The notes under the pieces are model-generated. The model was not told the origin of the DNA. It made no database searches and saw only the letters and a list, made by a program, of their open reading frames with translations. DNA of 64,000 nt from Acetobacter sp. 46_36 (GTDB taxonomy: Bacteria > Pseudomonadota > Alphaproteobacteria > RF32 > CAG-239): assembly GCA_001917135.1 (NCBI GenBank), contig MNTT01000008.1, forward strand, positions 97,911 through 161,910. Reading direction: 5' to 3'. Positions 36,491 to 44,750 of the stretch are shown in pieces (position 1 is the stretch's first letter; every line of letters starts with the position of its first letter). The translations under genes and the position numbers were made by a program.

Positions 36491-36805
36491 ATGTTTTATG
36501 ATACCGTCGCCGAAGGTTATGTTTTAAGGATTCGGGTAACGCCGAACGCGTCAAAATGCGGCGTTTCCGGAACATTTTCCGACAGCATCGGTGCGGTTTT
36601 TCTGAAAATCAGCCTAATCTCCGTACCGGAAAAAGGTAAGGCCAATCAGGAACTGATTAAATATCTGGCCAAAACGCTGCACGAAAACAAAGGGAGTTTT
36701 TCTTTGCTTAGCGGAGAAACTGACCGCTGTAAAAAAATTTTCCTGCAAACAGCGCACTCACCTGAAACCGAAGAAAAGCTGCGGCAAATGGAGAAAATGT
36801 CATGA
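36491..36805 (+). CDS. DUF167 (YggU) family protein
   Basis: 104 residues with the DUF167 pattern: IRVTPNASKCGV near 13-24, ISVPEKGKANQELIKYLAK near 43-61 and LLSGETDRCKKI. It is a small alpha/beta protein of unknown function, conserved next to yggT. The stop overlaps the folD start in an ATGA arrangement, so the genes are translated together. Confidence 0.93.
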   Translation: MFYDTVAEGYVLRIRVTPNASKCGVSGTFSDSIGAVFLKISLISVPEKGKANQELIKYLAKTLHENKGSFSLLSGETDRCKKIFLQTAHSPETEEKLRQMEKMS

Positions 36806-37647
36806 CGGCGCAGGTTCTTGACGGCAAAAAACTGGCACAGTCCGTCCGGCTCGGATTAAAACAAAAGATTGCCGCATTCCCGCAGGCACCGGGACTGGCA
36901 GTAATCATCGCCGGAAATAATCCCGCCAGCGAGATTTATGTTCGCTCTAAAGAAAAAGCCTGCCGCGAAACCGGCATTATCCCCTACACATACCGCCTTC
37001 CTGCCGATACATCCGCCGATGAGCTTCTGTCCCTCATCCAAAAGCTGAATGCTTCGCCTGAAATAAACGGCATACTGGTTCAGCTTCCGCTTCCCGCACA
37101 CTTGGACACAACGCAAATTCTCGGCGCCGTCACCCCTGAAAAAGACGTTGACGGATTTCATCCGTTAAATGCCGGGCTCGTCGTCCAAAAGCAAGCCGGC
37201 GCATTCCTTCCCTGTACGCCCAAAGGGATTATCCGCCTTCTCCGACAAACCGGAAAGGATTTAAACGGATTAAACGCCGTAGTCGTCGGACGTTCACAAA
37301 TCGTCGGTCTGCCTGCGGCGCATCTGCTCCTCAACGAAAACTGCACGGTAACCGTAGCCCATTCCCGTACCCGTGGGCTTGCATCTCTTTGCCGCTCTGC
37401 GGATATTTTGGTCGCAGCAGTCGGAAAACCGGAATTTATAACCCGGGATTTCATTAAGCCCGGCGCCATAATCATCGACGTCGGCATCAATCGCACGCCC
37501 GACGGTCTGAAAGGCGACGTCTGCTTTTCCGAAGCCATTGAAACCGCGTCATATATTACACCTGTTCCGGGCGGTGTCGGACCGATGACCATCGCCATGC
37601 TGCTGGAAAATACCTGCGAAGCATTTTTAAAACAACACCGCCCTTAA
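36802..37647 (+). CDS. folD: Bifunctional methylenetetrahydrofolate dehydrogenase/cyclohydrolase
   Basis: 281 residues; interconverts methylene-, methenyl- and formyl-tetrahydrofolate with NADP. Family signatures are YVRSKEKACRETGI (catalytic Lys), GILVQLPLPAHLD and PGGVGPMTIAMLLENT. The second half has the Rossmann motif VVVGRSQIVGLPAA. The first codon overlaps the DUF167 stop (ATGA). It is the last gene of the yggT-DUF167-folD run. Confidence 0.96.
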   Translation: MTAQVLDGKKLAQSVRLGLKQKIAAFPQAPGLAVIIAGNNPASEIYVRSKEKACRETGIIPYTYRLPADTSADELLSLIQKLNASPEINGILVQLPLPAHLDTTQILGAVTPEKDVDGFHPLNAGLVVQKQAGAFLPCTPKGIIRLLRQTGKDLNGLNAVVVGRSQIVGLPAAHLLLNENCTVTVAHSRTRGLASLCRSADILVAAVGKPEFITRDFIKPGAIIIDVGINRTPDGLKGDVCFSEAIETASYITPVPGGVGPMTIAMLLENTCEAFLKQHRP

Positions 37648-37680
37648 AATCCCCCCGCGCCCGCATTATATTAAAAACCG

Positions 37681-37732
37681 GCAGATATTCCGGCATTTCA
37701 ACACTAAAACGCCAGCAGATATTCCGGCATTT
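37681..37732. repeat. Two-copy 34-bp direct repeat
   Basis: GCAGATATTCCGGCATTT occurs at 37681 and 37715, each followed by YAACACNAAA. It lies between folD and the receiver-like protein gene, ending about 35 bases before the latter's ATG. Confidence 0.75.
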
Positions 37733-37766
37733 TAACACAAAAGCAGCAGCAAAAGGAGGATACGAT

Positions 37767-38387
37767 ATGCAGCACTTGGGCAACATTTTCCTGTACAATA
37801 ACAACACCGTCAACAAAGAACTTTACCACCAGAATCTCGAAAAAATGGGATATTTTTTGTTCGACACGGATAATTTGCACAAGTTCAGCCTGTATAATAA
37901 GGAAATGACGCCCAATGTCCTGCTGTTTGATTTTGACGGGCATACCCCGATTGAATTCATCTCCTCCCTTGAGCGCAAGTTCGAACGTTCCTCGATTCCG
38001 CTGATTGTCGTATCCGAAGCCCCGCGCGCCCTTATTTACCACCCGTCCATCAGCCATTACCTGACGCACGACGAAGCCCGGAAAAGGCTTCTGGATATCC
38101 TCGAAAGCTACTGCATAGGCAACAAAAAACACCATATACTTTATATAAATCTTAAGCCGTACGAACGTTCGGATTTTGCCAAATCCGTCAGAAACAGCGG
38201 CTACTCGATGTTTGAAGTGCATAATATCAACGCCGCAAAAGCCTATATGGAAAAAAACGCCCCGACAATAATATGTATCAATTTTCAGCCTGCTTTAAGC
38301 AAATCACGGAAACTGTTTTCCTTTCCCAAAACATTTTATGTGGAAAACACGCAAAATATTAAAGAAGTCGAACAATTTTTAAACTAA
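37767..38387 (+). CDS. Unknown protein resembling two degenerate receiver domains
   Basis: 206 residues. The first half has a strand, then NVLLFDFDGH, IPLIVVSEAP and ISHYLTHDEARKRLLDILES, which follows the beta/alpha order of a CheY-like receiver. The second half repeats a similar order (ILYINLKPYERSDFAKSVRN, APTIICINFQ, FYVENTQNIKEVEQFL). The usual acidic pair after strand one is missing in both halves and only the Asp in LLFDFD could match the phosphoacceptor. The reading as tandem pseudo-receivers is an inference. AGGAGG lies seven bases before the ATG. Confidence 0.55.
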   Translation: MQHLGNIFLYNNNTVNKELYHQNLEKMGYFLFDTDNLHKFSLYNKEMTPNVLLFDFDGHTPIEFISSLERKFERSSIPLIVVSEAPRALIYHPSISHYLTHDEARKRLLDILESYCIGNKKHHILYINLKPYERSDFAKSVRNSGYSMFEVHNINAAKAYMEKNAPTIICINFQPALSKSRKLFSFPKTFYVENTQNIKEVEQFLN

Positions 38388-38425
38388 ACATAAAAGCCGT
38401 AGGATAAACTTTCAGGAAAAAGACT

Positions 38426-39019
38426 ATGGCTTTCAAAGACCTTACCCGCCGGATATACGACCATACGTTAAATCTGGCTTCCCGCAAAAATGCCCTGACA
38501 TGGCTTTTTGTCATCTCTTTTATTGAAAGTTCTTTCTTCCCGATTCCCCCGGACATTATGATTATCCCGATGGTTTTGGCTACGCCCAAAGAAGCATACA
38601 AAATTGCCGGCGTTGCAACCGTCGCCAGTGTCCTCGGCGGCTATTTCGGCTATTTCATCGGCGTTTACGGATTCGAACTGATAGCACGCCCCCTGTTGGA
38701 ATTTTACGGCTATATGAAACAATTCGGCGAATTTGAAAACTATTATCATGAATACGGCGCCTGGATTGTCTTTGGAGCGGGAATAACCCCGTTCCCTTAC
38801 AAAATCATTACCATTGCCAGCGGCGTTGTCCGTTTGGATTTGGTTGTGTTCACCATCGCGTCAGTCATCGCCCGCGGTATGAGATTCTATTTCATCGCCT
38901 GGCTGTTGAAACGGTTTGGCGACCCGATGAAAGTATTTATTGAGAAAAACCTCAATCTGCTTTCAATCCTGTTTCTGCTGTTGCTCATCGGCGGTTTCGC
39001 CGCCGTCAAACTGCTGTAA
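38426..39019 (+). CDS. DedA/VTT-family membrane protein (YqaA-like)
   Basis: 197 residues with four to five membrane helices. The VTT-domain signatures are FVISFIESSFFPIPPDIMII near 35 and FGAGITPFPYKIITIASGVV near 118, with VIARGMRFYFIAWLL after it. These match the short YqaA branch of DedA proteins, which act in lipid scrambling or proton-motive-force homeostasis. AGGA precedes the ATG and a strong terminator follows. Confidence 0.9.
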   Translation: MAFKDLTRRIYDHTLNLASRKNALTWLFVISFIESSFFPIPPDIMIIPMVLATPKEAYKIAGVATVASVLGGYFGYFIGVYGFELIARPLLEFYGYMKQFGEFENYYHEYGAWIVFGAGITPFPYKIITIASGVVRLDLVVFTIASVIARGMRFYFIAWLLKRFGDPMKVFIEKNLNLLSILFLLLLIGGFAAVKLL

Positions 39020-39036
39020 TATCTGCCTGCTGAAAT

Positions 39037-39065
39037 AAAAAAGGACTTTATCCAAGTCCTTTTTT
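39037..39065. terminator. Bidirectional terminator
   Basis: AAAAAAGGACTT, a five-base loop, AAGTCCTTTTTT. It serves the DedA gene on plus and the prepilin gene on minus. Confidence 0.92.
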
Positions 39066-39115
39066 CAAAGGCCGCCGTTAAAGCAATGCCCAAATTAATA
39101 CAAACAATATCAGAA

Positions 39116-39769
39116 TTAAAACAATGTCAGAATATTGCAAGCCTGTTTTTCTTCGCTGCAGACATTGCATAAACTTTCAATATCGGCAGCATTTATTCTC
39201 TCTATACAATTCCGGGAATCTCTGCAATATTGGCACCCCATATACCAGTCAGAACCGTTATTCCAGCTGTCGTTCCGCTTTTCGGCTACTCTGATTGCAA
39301 AAATTCTGTCGCAGTTAGGAATAATAACATTATGAAAAACCAGCCTGCAAAATTCTGCCGTTTCTTTTCCCTTTCTTTGTGAAAGCACAAAATCAATATC
39401 AACACGCCGATTGAAGCTGAAAGACATCAAATCGTTACGGACAAACGGGACTATATGATTGCCCAGTCTGTCAGAAAAACGATTTCCAGATACAGTCCAT
39501 GAGGACGGCAGCATCCCCCATTCTTCCATATATGGTCCGATATATAAATGGCCGCTGCTTTGCTTTGACATCATCTTTATCCAGTCTTTTTCATAAACTA
39601 ACATTTCTGAAATAAACAGATTATACTCTTCGGTACATTTAATCGCTTTCCACCTGAACACAGCCTTCCCGAATTCGGCAATGGCGCCAGCCGACAAAAC
39701 GCCGACAATAGCCAAAACACCAAGCATCTCAATCATTGAACGCCCGGCCTGATTAGATTTTATACTCAT
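39116..39769 (-). CDS. Type IV prepilin-like protein
   Basis: 217 residues. The leader MSIKSNQAG ends in Gly before RSMIE, where Glu is at +5 of the mature protein, as required by prepilin peptidase. The following GVLAIVGVLSAGAIAEFGKA is the membrane/polymerisation helix. The C-terminal part holds many cysteines (CTEEY, MGCQYCRDSRNC, LCNVCSEEKQAC), suggesting disulfides in the exported domain. No other pilus gene is nearby. The ATG is preceded by GGGAG with eight bases spacing, and this site lies inside a long complementary stretch of the structured leader upstream. Confidence 0.85.
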   Translation of the reverse strand: MSIKSNQAGRSMIEMLGVLAIVGVLSAGAIAEFGKAVFRWKAIKCTEEYNLFISEMLVYEKDWIKMMSKQSSGHLYIGPYMEEWGMLPSSWTVSGNRFSDRLGNHIVPFVRNDLMSFSFNRRVDIDFVLSQRKGKETAEFCRLVFHNVIIPNCDRIFAIRVAEKRNDSWNNGSDWYMGCQYCRDSRNCIERINAADIESLCNVCSEEKQACNILTLF

Positions 39770-40000
39770 TTAACAACTCCCAGTCTGCAAAAATAAAAAA
39801 GCCGCCAAATAAGGCGACTGGAAGTTGGAAACTACTTGATTCAAAATAGTGCGGCATATTAGCCCAATAAGCCATATACTACTAGTATATATACGGTTAT
39901 TTTATCTGTAGCATATTTTGCCGCCTTCCAGTCTTTACCGGAAAGCGTGCAAAATTATCGTCTTTACACAGACGTGAATCAAAGAGGTTTCCACACCCCA
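39770..40000 (-). promoter_or_regulatory. Structured leader RNA with terminator and RBS sequestration (riboswitch-like candidate)
   Basis: Read on the minus strand, GGAAACCTCTTTGATTC (39976-39992) pairs with GAATCAAGTAGTTTCC (39827-39842) and closes a multi-branch structure. Inside are hairpins at 39959-39974 (CGTCT/AGACG), 39915-39955 (two stems, ATTTTGC/GCAAAAT and CGCTTTCC/GGAAGGCG), 39872-39896 and 39853-39873. A terminator at 39795-39818 follows. CAACTTCCAGTC around 39817-39828 is complementary to GACTGGGAGTTG at 39775-39786, which contains the prepilin RBS, and also to ACTGGAAG inside the 39915-39955 hairpin. Mutually exclusive pairing is therefore possible. G.U wobbles in three stems exist only on the minus strand. 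I recognise no known riboswitch class. Confidence 0.65.
39795..39818 (-). terminator. Intrinsic terminator inside the prepilin leader
   Basis: Minus strand GTCGCC, loop TTATTT, GGCGGC, then six T. It lies upstream of the prepilin start, so it would either end a separate small RNA or attenuate the prepilin transcript. Confidence 0.8.
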
Positions 40001-40133
40001 GACAGGTCAAGCCCTATCCGCATTTAACTTATAAGATTACATTCCAAAAAGCAAACATTTTTTCTTATATTCTCCACTCAGCCGCCGATTTATATCTCCC
40101 CACAAAATCCCGTTTGTTTTTCTGCCGGCATAC

Positions 40134-40166
40134 AAAAAGCGGCGCCAGATTCCCATCCGGTGCCGC
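40134..40166 (-). terminator. Intrinsic terminator after the NPD-family gene
   Basis: Minus strand GCGGC-A-CC-G-GAT pairs with ATC-T-GG-C-GCCGC and is followed by five T, about 20 bases after the stop. Confidence 0.85.
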
Positions 40167-40186
40167 CTTGCCTTAAAGTTTCAGAA

Positions 40187-41578
40187 CTATCTTCCGGCCT
40201 TAATCGCCTCAATCAGCTCATGCGTTGTCGGAATATGCCCGTTCACATACAACGAATCCTGACCGAAACGGTAAACCTGATGTCCGGCAAACAACAAATT
40301 GTCGTCTGTCTTGCCGTTATGGCTGATGTCAAACAGAGTCTTATGAATGCAGTAAGTTCTCGGGTCGCAGATTTTCCCCGTCGTCCCGTTCGCCCCCGAC
40401 CAGGACGAGAACTGGCACTGAGACAGACAGCCCAAACATTTCGCCCGGTCGTCTTTCATCGTTGCCCATTCTTCCGGCGTCAGGAAAACCACCGTACTGT
40501 CCGGCGTTTCCTGAATAACCGTAAATCCGGCTTTAATCTGATTATCGGCTTTCGCCAAATCCGCAGCCCTGACAAATACCGTTTTGACATTGCTCAATGC
40601 CAGCGGCGTATCAAACTCTTCCGTTTTTTCTGCGCTGTACGCAACCTCCCCTTCTTTGCGTTCCATCAAACGGCTCAAAAACTTGTTTTTAATCGCCGAA
40701 GAATAAAATCCCGTCGGGCTGAAACGCTGCAAAACAACATCGCCCGGTTTCGTATTGAGCATAACCTTTTTCCACGCGTCGCTGATTGGGCTTTCCTGCG
40801 TAATCATCGGGCGCGTTCCGAACTGGAATGCGACTTTGCCGATTTCCGGATTGTCCAGATAATCTGTCCAGTCGCTTAACGACCAAACCCCGCCGGCAAT
40901 GATAATCGGCGTCTCTGCCAGACCAAGCTTATTCAACGTTGCCCGCAGCTCTTTAATCCGGTTATACGGATTCTGCGGCTCGTTCGGATTCTCTGCGTTG
41001 GACAAACCGTTGTGCCCGCCCGCCAGCCACGGATCTTCATAAACCACGCCGCCCAAAAACTCGCTGTAATTGGCATACGCGCGTTTCCACAAAATCTGAA
41101 ACGCCCGCGCCGAAGAAACGATGGGATAATAGTAAACGCCTTGTGCCGACGCAATCTCGCCCAATTTATACGGCAGCCCTGCACCGCAGGTAACGCCGTG
41201 GATAAGCCCTTTGGCACCTTTCAAAACTTCCGTGATAACCGTTTCGGAATCCGCCAGTTCCCACAACTCGTTAACGTGAATCCGCCCGTTATTTCCTGCA
41301 ATCTCATGCGCTATCCGCGCTTGGGCAATACCGCCTTTAATCGCCCCGGCAATCAAATCCTCGTGCCGTTCCTGCCGTTTCAGACGATGCGACCGCTCCA
41401 TGACAACGTTGCCGTTTTCATCATAATAGTCGGCGCTGACCAGCGAAATCGTCCCCACGCAGCCTTCTTTGGCAAAATGCCCGCTGCTGCGGCCGTCGGT
41501 TCCGTTAATTCCTTTTCCGCCCTCAATAATCGGACAGACTTCCTTGCCTGAAATAACGATGTTTTTTAAATTTATCAC
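40187..41578 (-). CDS. NPD-family flavin oxidoreductase (nitronate monooxygenase-like)
   Basis: 463 residues forming a TIM barrel of the 2-nitropropane dioxygenase/NPD type. Visible are the N-terminal PIIEGGKGINGTDGRSSGHF, LIHGVTCGAGLPYKL, the FMN phosphate segment PIIIAGGVWS and VAFQFGTRPM with ITQESPI. The C-terminal 60 residues contain KCLGCLSQCQFSSW with three close cysteines and CDPRTYC further on, which could hold a metal centre. This longer form is known from anaerobes and is annotated as nitronate monooxygenase, but the true substrate is unknown. Monocistronic, ended by a strong terminator. Confidence 0.85.
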   Translation of the reverse strand: MINLKNIVISGKEVCPIIEGGKGINGTDGRSSGHFAKEGCVGTISLVSADYYDENGNVVMERSHRLKRQERHEDLIAGAIKGGIAQARIAHEIAGNNGRIHVNELWELADSETVITEVLKGAKGLIHGVTCGAGLPYKLGEIASAQGVYYYPIVSSARAFQILWKRAYANYSEFLGGVVYEDPWLAGGHNGLSNAENPNEPQNPYNRIKELRATLNKLGLAETPIIIAGGVWSLSDWTDYLDNPEIGKVAFQFGTRPMITQESPISDAWKKVMLNTKPGDVVLQRFSPTGFYSSAIKNKFLSRLMERKEGEVAYSAEKTEEFDTPLALSNVKTVFVRAADLAKADNQIKAGFTVIQETPDSTVVFLTPEEWATMKDDRAKCLGCLSQCQFSSWSGANGTTGKICDPRTYCIHKTLFDISHNGKTDDNLLFAGHQVYRFGQDSLYVNGHIPTTHELIEAIKAGR

Positions 41579-41688
41579 AAGTTTTTCCTTATAATTCCAA
41601 ATAAACCAATATAAATTTTATAACAGCAATTTTTTAAATGAAAAGTAGGCACTTGGCGGTCTGTTAGTATCCTCAGAGAAACTGTCAT

Positions 41689-43212
41689 CTAAAAAGCCTT
41701 GAACAATCTCCCCCACTCAATATCATTGCCGACAATCAGCGCTATTGCCACACAACAATAAGTATATGTTATAAGGGCATTAATTGTCGTCCCCCCGGCT
41801 CTTTTCACTAAAAAGCGGCGGAATTTTCTGATCATCCAATGCAAAAAATTAAAGAACAGGATGCAGGCAATCAGCTGCAAAGATATCCCCAGCCCCTTCA
41901 ACTCCGTTTTGTACTCCAAGGCCGCCCGCGGCAAAAACGTCATCAACAGGCTGTAAAACATAACCAGAAAATACGTTACCCGCATCGCACGCTTTTCGCT
42001 CTGCATATGTTCGATTTTATCTTTTTCCAAACTTTCCCGCGACAGTTTTTTCAGTTCGAATCCGCGGATTTTCCGGGGCTCTGCCTGTTTTTCCTTAATC
42101 GTTTTCAAATTTGCCTTAAGCCGTTCTTCGGCCACGCATAACCCGCATCCCTTATTGGTAAAATATGCGTGGTTGGGATTCTTTTTGCAATGTTTCAGAT
42201 TCTTCAGCAAAAAATCCAATTCAGCCTGCCATTCTGCCGCTGTCGGACGTTTTTGCCCCTTAACAAATGCCCGGTCAAACAGCTTCATCGTGCTCTGCGG
42301 CAAAAACTCGTGAATACTGTACGGATGCGGTGCCTGATAGCTGTCACCCCACATACCGTAGGCATAATGGTACTGTTCTATTCGCTCCTGTATGGAAAGC
42401 GCGCTGTCCGCATTTTTTTTCGCCACGCCGGAAAACGGATGGATGCCGTTGTTCAACAGCTTGAAAATAATCACCGCCAGGGCAAATTTATCCTGCTCTT
42501 CGCCCATATCCTCGCAGGATTGGGCCATTCCTTCGGGATAAATATATTCCTCGCTGACAAATTCCGCCGGAAACCGCGCCTGCTCGCCCTGAATCGAAAA
42601 ACCGTCGCAGTCAAACATGGCCACCGTCATCGTTTTTTTGTAAATAGAAACGTTCGCCGGTTTCAAATCAATGATATAATGCCCGTATTTATGCAGTGAT
42701 GCCACCATCAACGCCACGTTGTATGCCGCCATAACCCGGTATTCGTACTTGTCGCTGAGGCCGAGCTTGGCACGAACCGCCCCTTGCATCAGATGGTCAA
42801 GGGACACCGCTTCCGCCGTATTGATAAAAGGCATCAGATACCCGACACAATACCCTTCGTCATCTTCCAAAACCGCTTCCGGCCAGGCAATCTGCACATA
42901 CTCTACCCCGCCTGCACGTACGCTCGGAATATTCGGATTGTTTACCACCATCGCTTCCAGTTTCAGGCGGTTGGTATTGCTCTTCTGCCGTTCATGAAAA
43001 ATCTTCGCTACTTTCGCCGGCTGTCCGACAATTTCATAAATTTTTCCCGCTGCACCACCCTTGTTCAAGAGCTTACCAAGCGTCAGCCGTTCAAAATGTC
43101 TGTCCGCAAAAATCGCATTAACCTGAAGCTGTGCCGTATCTTCTGCCATCACCGTAACCCTGCTCATAAAATCGCTGTAACCTTGCCTGTAAATCTCTAT
43201 AGCCCTGCTCAT
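41689..43212 (-). CDS. Membrane-anchored Ser/Thr protein kinase-like protein (YegI type)
   Basis: 507 residues. The kinase domain spans about 40-345: glycine-loop region LNKGGAAGKIYE, KVAKIF with the ATP-binding Lys, the catalytic loop YIIDLKPANVSI (the HRD His/Arg replaced by Ile-Ile, Asp kept) and MFDCDGF in place of DFG. A short CKKNPNHAYFTNKGCGLC cysteine/histidine motif follows (about 345-365), then a coiled region and two to three membrane helices. The order PP2C-VWA-kinase and the Cys motif recall E. coli yegI/yegK/yegL. The N-terminal 15 residues are created by a 45-bp tandem duplication; Met16 may be the original start. Confidence 0.85.
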   Translation of the reverse strand: MSRAIEIYRQGYSDFMSRVTVMAEDTAQLQVNAIFADRHFERLTLGKLLNKGGAAGKIYEIVGQPAKVAKIFHERQKSNTNRLKLEAMVVNNPNIPSVRAGGVEYVQIAWPEAVLEDDEGYCVGYLMPFINTAEAVSLDHLMQGAVRAKLGLSDKYEYRVMAAYNVALMVASLHKYGHYIIDLKPANVSIYKKTMTVAMFDCDGFSIQGEQARFPAEFVSEEYIYPEGMAQSCEDMGEEQDKFALAVIIFKLLNNGIHPFSGVAKKNADSALSIQERIEQYHYAYGMWGDSYQAPHPYSIHEFLPQSTMKLFDRAFVKGQKRPTAAEWQAELDFLLKNLKHCKKNPNHAYFTNKGCGLCVAEERLKANLKTIKEKQAEPRKIRGFELKKLSRESLEKDKIEHMQSEKRAMRVTYFLVMFYSLLMTFLPRAALEYKTELKGLGISLQLIACILFFNFLHWMIRKFRRFLVKRAGGTTINALITYTYCCVAIALIVGNDIEWGRLFKAF

Positions 43213-43252
43213 AAAATCGCTGTAACCTTACCCGTAAATCTCTATAGCCCTG
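43163..43252. repeat. Tandem duplication of 45 bp across PP2C stop and kinase start
   Basis: Two copies (43163-43207 and 43208-43252) differ at three positions, and a third partial copy extends left of 43163. The unit contains the PP2C stop codon region in one copy and two identical in-frame ATG contexts for the kinase. Confidence 0.9.
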
Positions 43253-44003
43253 CCCACAAAAAAGTCTTGTCATCAGAATTCAGTCGCCGCGCTTGTTTGG
43301 TATCCAGCGTATTGTTCAATGCCCGCAGCGCCTGCATCTTATTCTGTTCGCTTTTAAGATAACGGTTAATCGGCTCAATAAACCCGTTTTTCAACCGACA
43401 TGCATCGTCCGACAGGGCAAAATTCGTAACCCCGTCCGTCATCAGAAACAATGCTTCCGCTTTGCTTATCTCCGTAAAACGGAGACAATCGCGCCAGTTG
43501 CTCATTGTATAAAAATATGTCTCACACGAAAAATTCCCGTTCGCCGGCCTGGAAAGCGTATAACGCAGCCCGGTCCCCACCGTCGTTTCGCCGTATACCG
43601 CAATGCCGGCACCATCACCGATATGAAAAAACAAACCGCGGTTCTTATGGTAAACCGCTCCGACCAACGTCGCCGAAAAATTCAAAATTTCCGATTCCGA
43701 TTTGCTTTTGTTTAACCGGTGAATGACAAGCCGCCGCCGCGCTATGTCAATTGCTTTTTTTACCGCCTCTTCCGCATCTTTCAGCGGCGTATTTATCAAC
43801 ACGTTGACCAGCGTTTCGCAAACAACTTTAGCCCCGATTTTGCCATATTTAGCCGACCCTGCGCCATCTGACACCACTGCCACGAGTTTATTGCCCGAAC
43901 ACGCATACTGGTAAAAATCCTGACACGGCTTTTTCTTGGCCAGATGCAGCCCTCCTGTAATTTTAGTCGCGATGACGCGGATGCTCCTAGGCGTTTTCTT
44001 CAT
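43242..44003 (-). CDS. PP2C-type serine/threonine phosphatase
   Basis: 253 residues. Metal-binding motifs of PP2C are visible: VAVVSDGAGSAKYGKIGAKV (Asp-Gly), HIGDGAGIAVY and FLMTDGVTNF. The size equals YegK of E. coli. I chose ATG 44003, with GAGGG five bases upstream, which overlaps the VWA gene end by 17 bases; the open frame runs on to 44051 without homology. It likely opposes the kinase encoded next to it in the VWA-phosphatase-kinase operon. Confidence 0.88.
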   Translation of the reverse strand: MKKTPRSIRVIATKITGGLHLAKKKPCQDFYQYACSGNKLVAVVSDGAGSAKYGKIGAKVVCETLVNVLINTPLKDAEEAVKKAIDIARRRLVIHRLNKSKSESEILNFSATLVGAVYHKNRGLFFHIGDGAGIAVYGETTVGTGLRYTLSRPANGNFSCETYFYTMSNWRDCLRFTEISKAEALFLMTDGVTNFALSDDACRLKNGFIEPINRYLKSEQNKMQALRALNNTLDTKQARRLNSDDKTFLWAGL

Positions 44004-44682
44004 GCCAGCCCTCAATATCGTCCAAAATATCGGGCATATTCGGCGCCGCACGGGAAATACAGGACACGCTGCGCGACAGCCAAAGGAAAAACTCCGTAAA
44101 CTTCAACCCGCTTAAACGCTTGGGTGCCATCAGCGAAAACTTAGCCAGCTTGTCCAGATTAGCCCCCTGCGTGCCAACCGCGTGGATAACGACTTTTTTA
44201 TTCTGCTGCGCTTCCCGGCATTTTGCCGCCGCCAGTTCCCAGCCGTAATCCGTCGGTTCCCCGTCGCTGATAAGGAAAATCCACGGCCGTTTGGAGGTAA
44301 TGCCGCAGCTGTCATACAGACATTTTTGTTCCTCTATTTTCTGCAGCGCCAGTTCCATTGCCTTGCCGATAGGCGACAGACCGGAGGCCTCCATAATCGG
44401 CGCGGTAAAATTCATCGCGTCAACCCAGTCCGCGGAAATTTCCGCATCGTCTTTGCCGTACGCCTTAATCACCAGCAGCTGTACGCGCGAACTGGCATCA
44501 ATATCCTCTTTCAGTTCTTTTTCCAGCGCCTGCAACCCGGTATTCAGCTGTTTAATCGGTTCTCCGCGCATTGAACCCGAACAATCCAACACTAAAATGC
44601 ACGGCGTCCGCTCGTTGGCATTTTCTGCAAATTCCACATAAGGAATCATAACGTCAGAAAAATCGTCTGTATTATTGTCCAT
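43987..44682 (-). CDS. VWA-domain protein (TerY/YegL-like)
   Basis: 231 residues consisting of one von Willebrand A domain. The MIDAS metal site is complete: LVLDCSGSMRGEPI (DxSxS), a Thr in NFTAPIMEAS and ISDGEPTDYGWE (Asp). Together with the downstream PP2C and kinase it forms the TerY-phosphorylation triad, described in tellurite-resistance-related stress systems and as yegL-yegK-yegI in E. coli. It is the first gene of the triad; a short lipoprotein gene lies 68 bases upstream on the same strand. Confidence 0.88.
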   Translation of the reverse strand: MDNNTDDFSDVMIPYVEFAENANERTPCILVLDCSGSMRGEPIKQLNTGLQALEKELKEDIDASSRVQLLVIKAYGKDDAEISADWVDAMNFTAPIMEASGLSPIGKAMELALQKIEEQKCLYDSCGITSKRPWIFLISDGEPTDYGWELAAAKCREAQQNKKVVIHAVGTQGANLDKLAKFSLMAPKRLSGLKFTEFFLWLSRSVSCISRAAPNMPDILDDIEGWHEENA

Positions 44683-44750
44683 TGTATTTTCCCCTAAAAT
44701 CCAAACCTCGGTTTCACCGTTCCCGCACTGTCATCCGCCGCTGCTGGAAA

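Noticed and set aside
39797..40000. 6S, tmRNA or SRP RNA as identity of the structured RNA upstream of the prepilin
   Set aside because: A better 6S candidate lies after zapA; no tmRNA tag or SRP core sequence is visible here.
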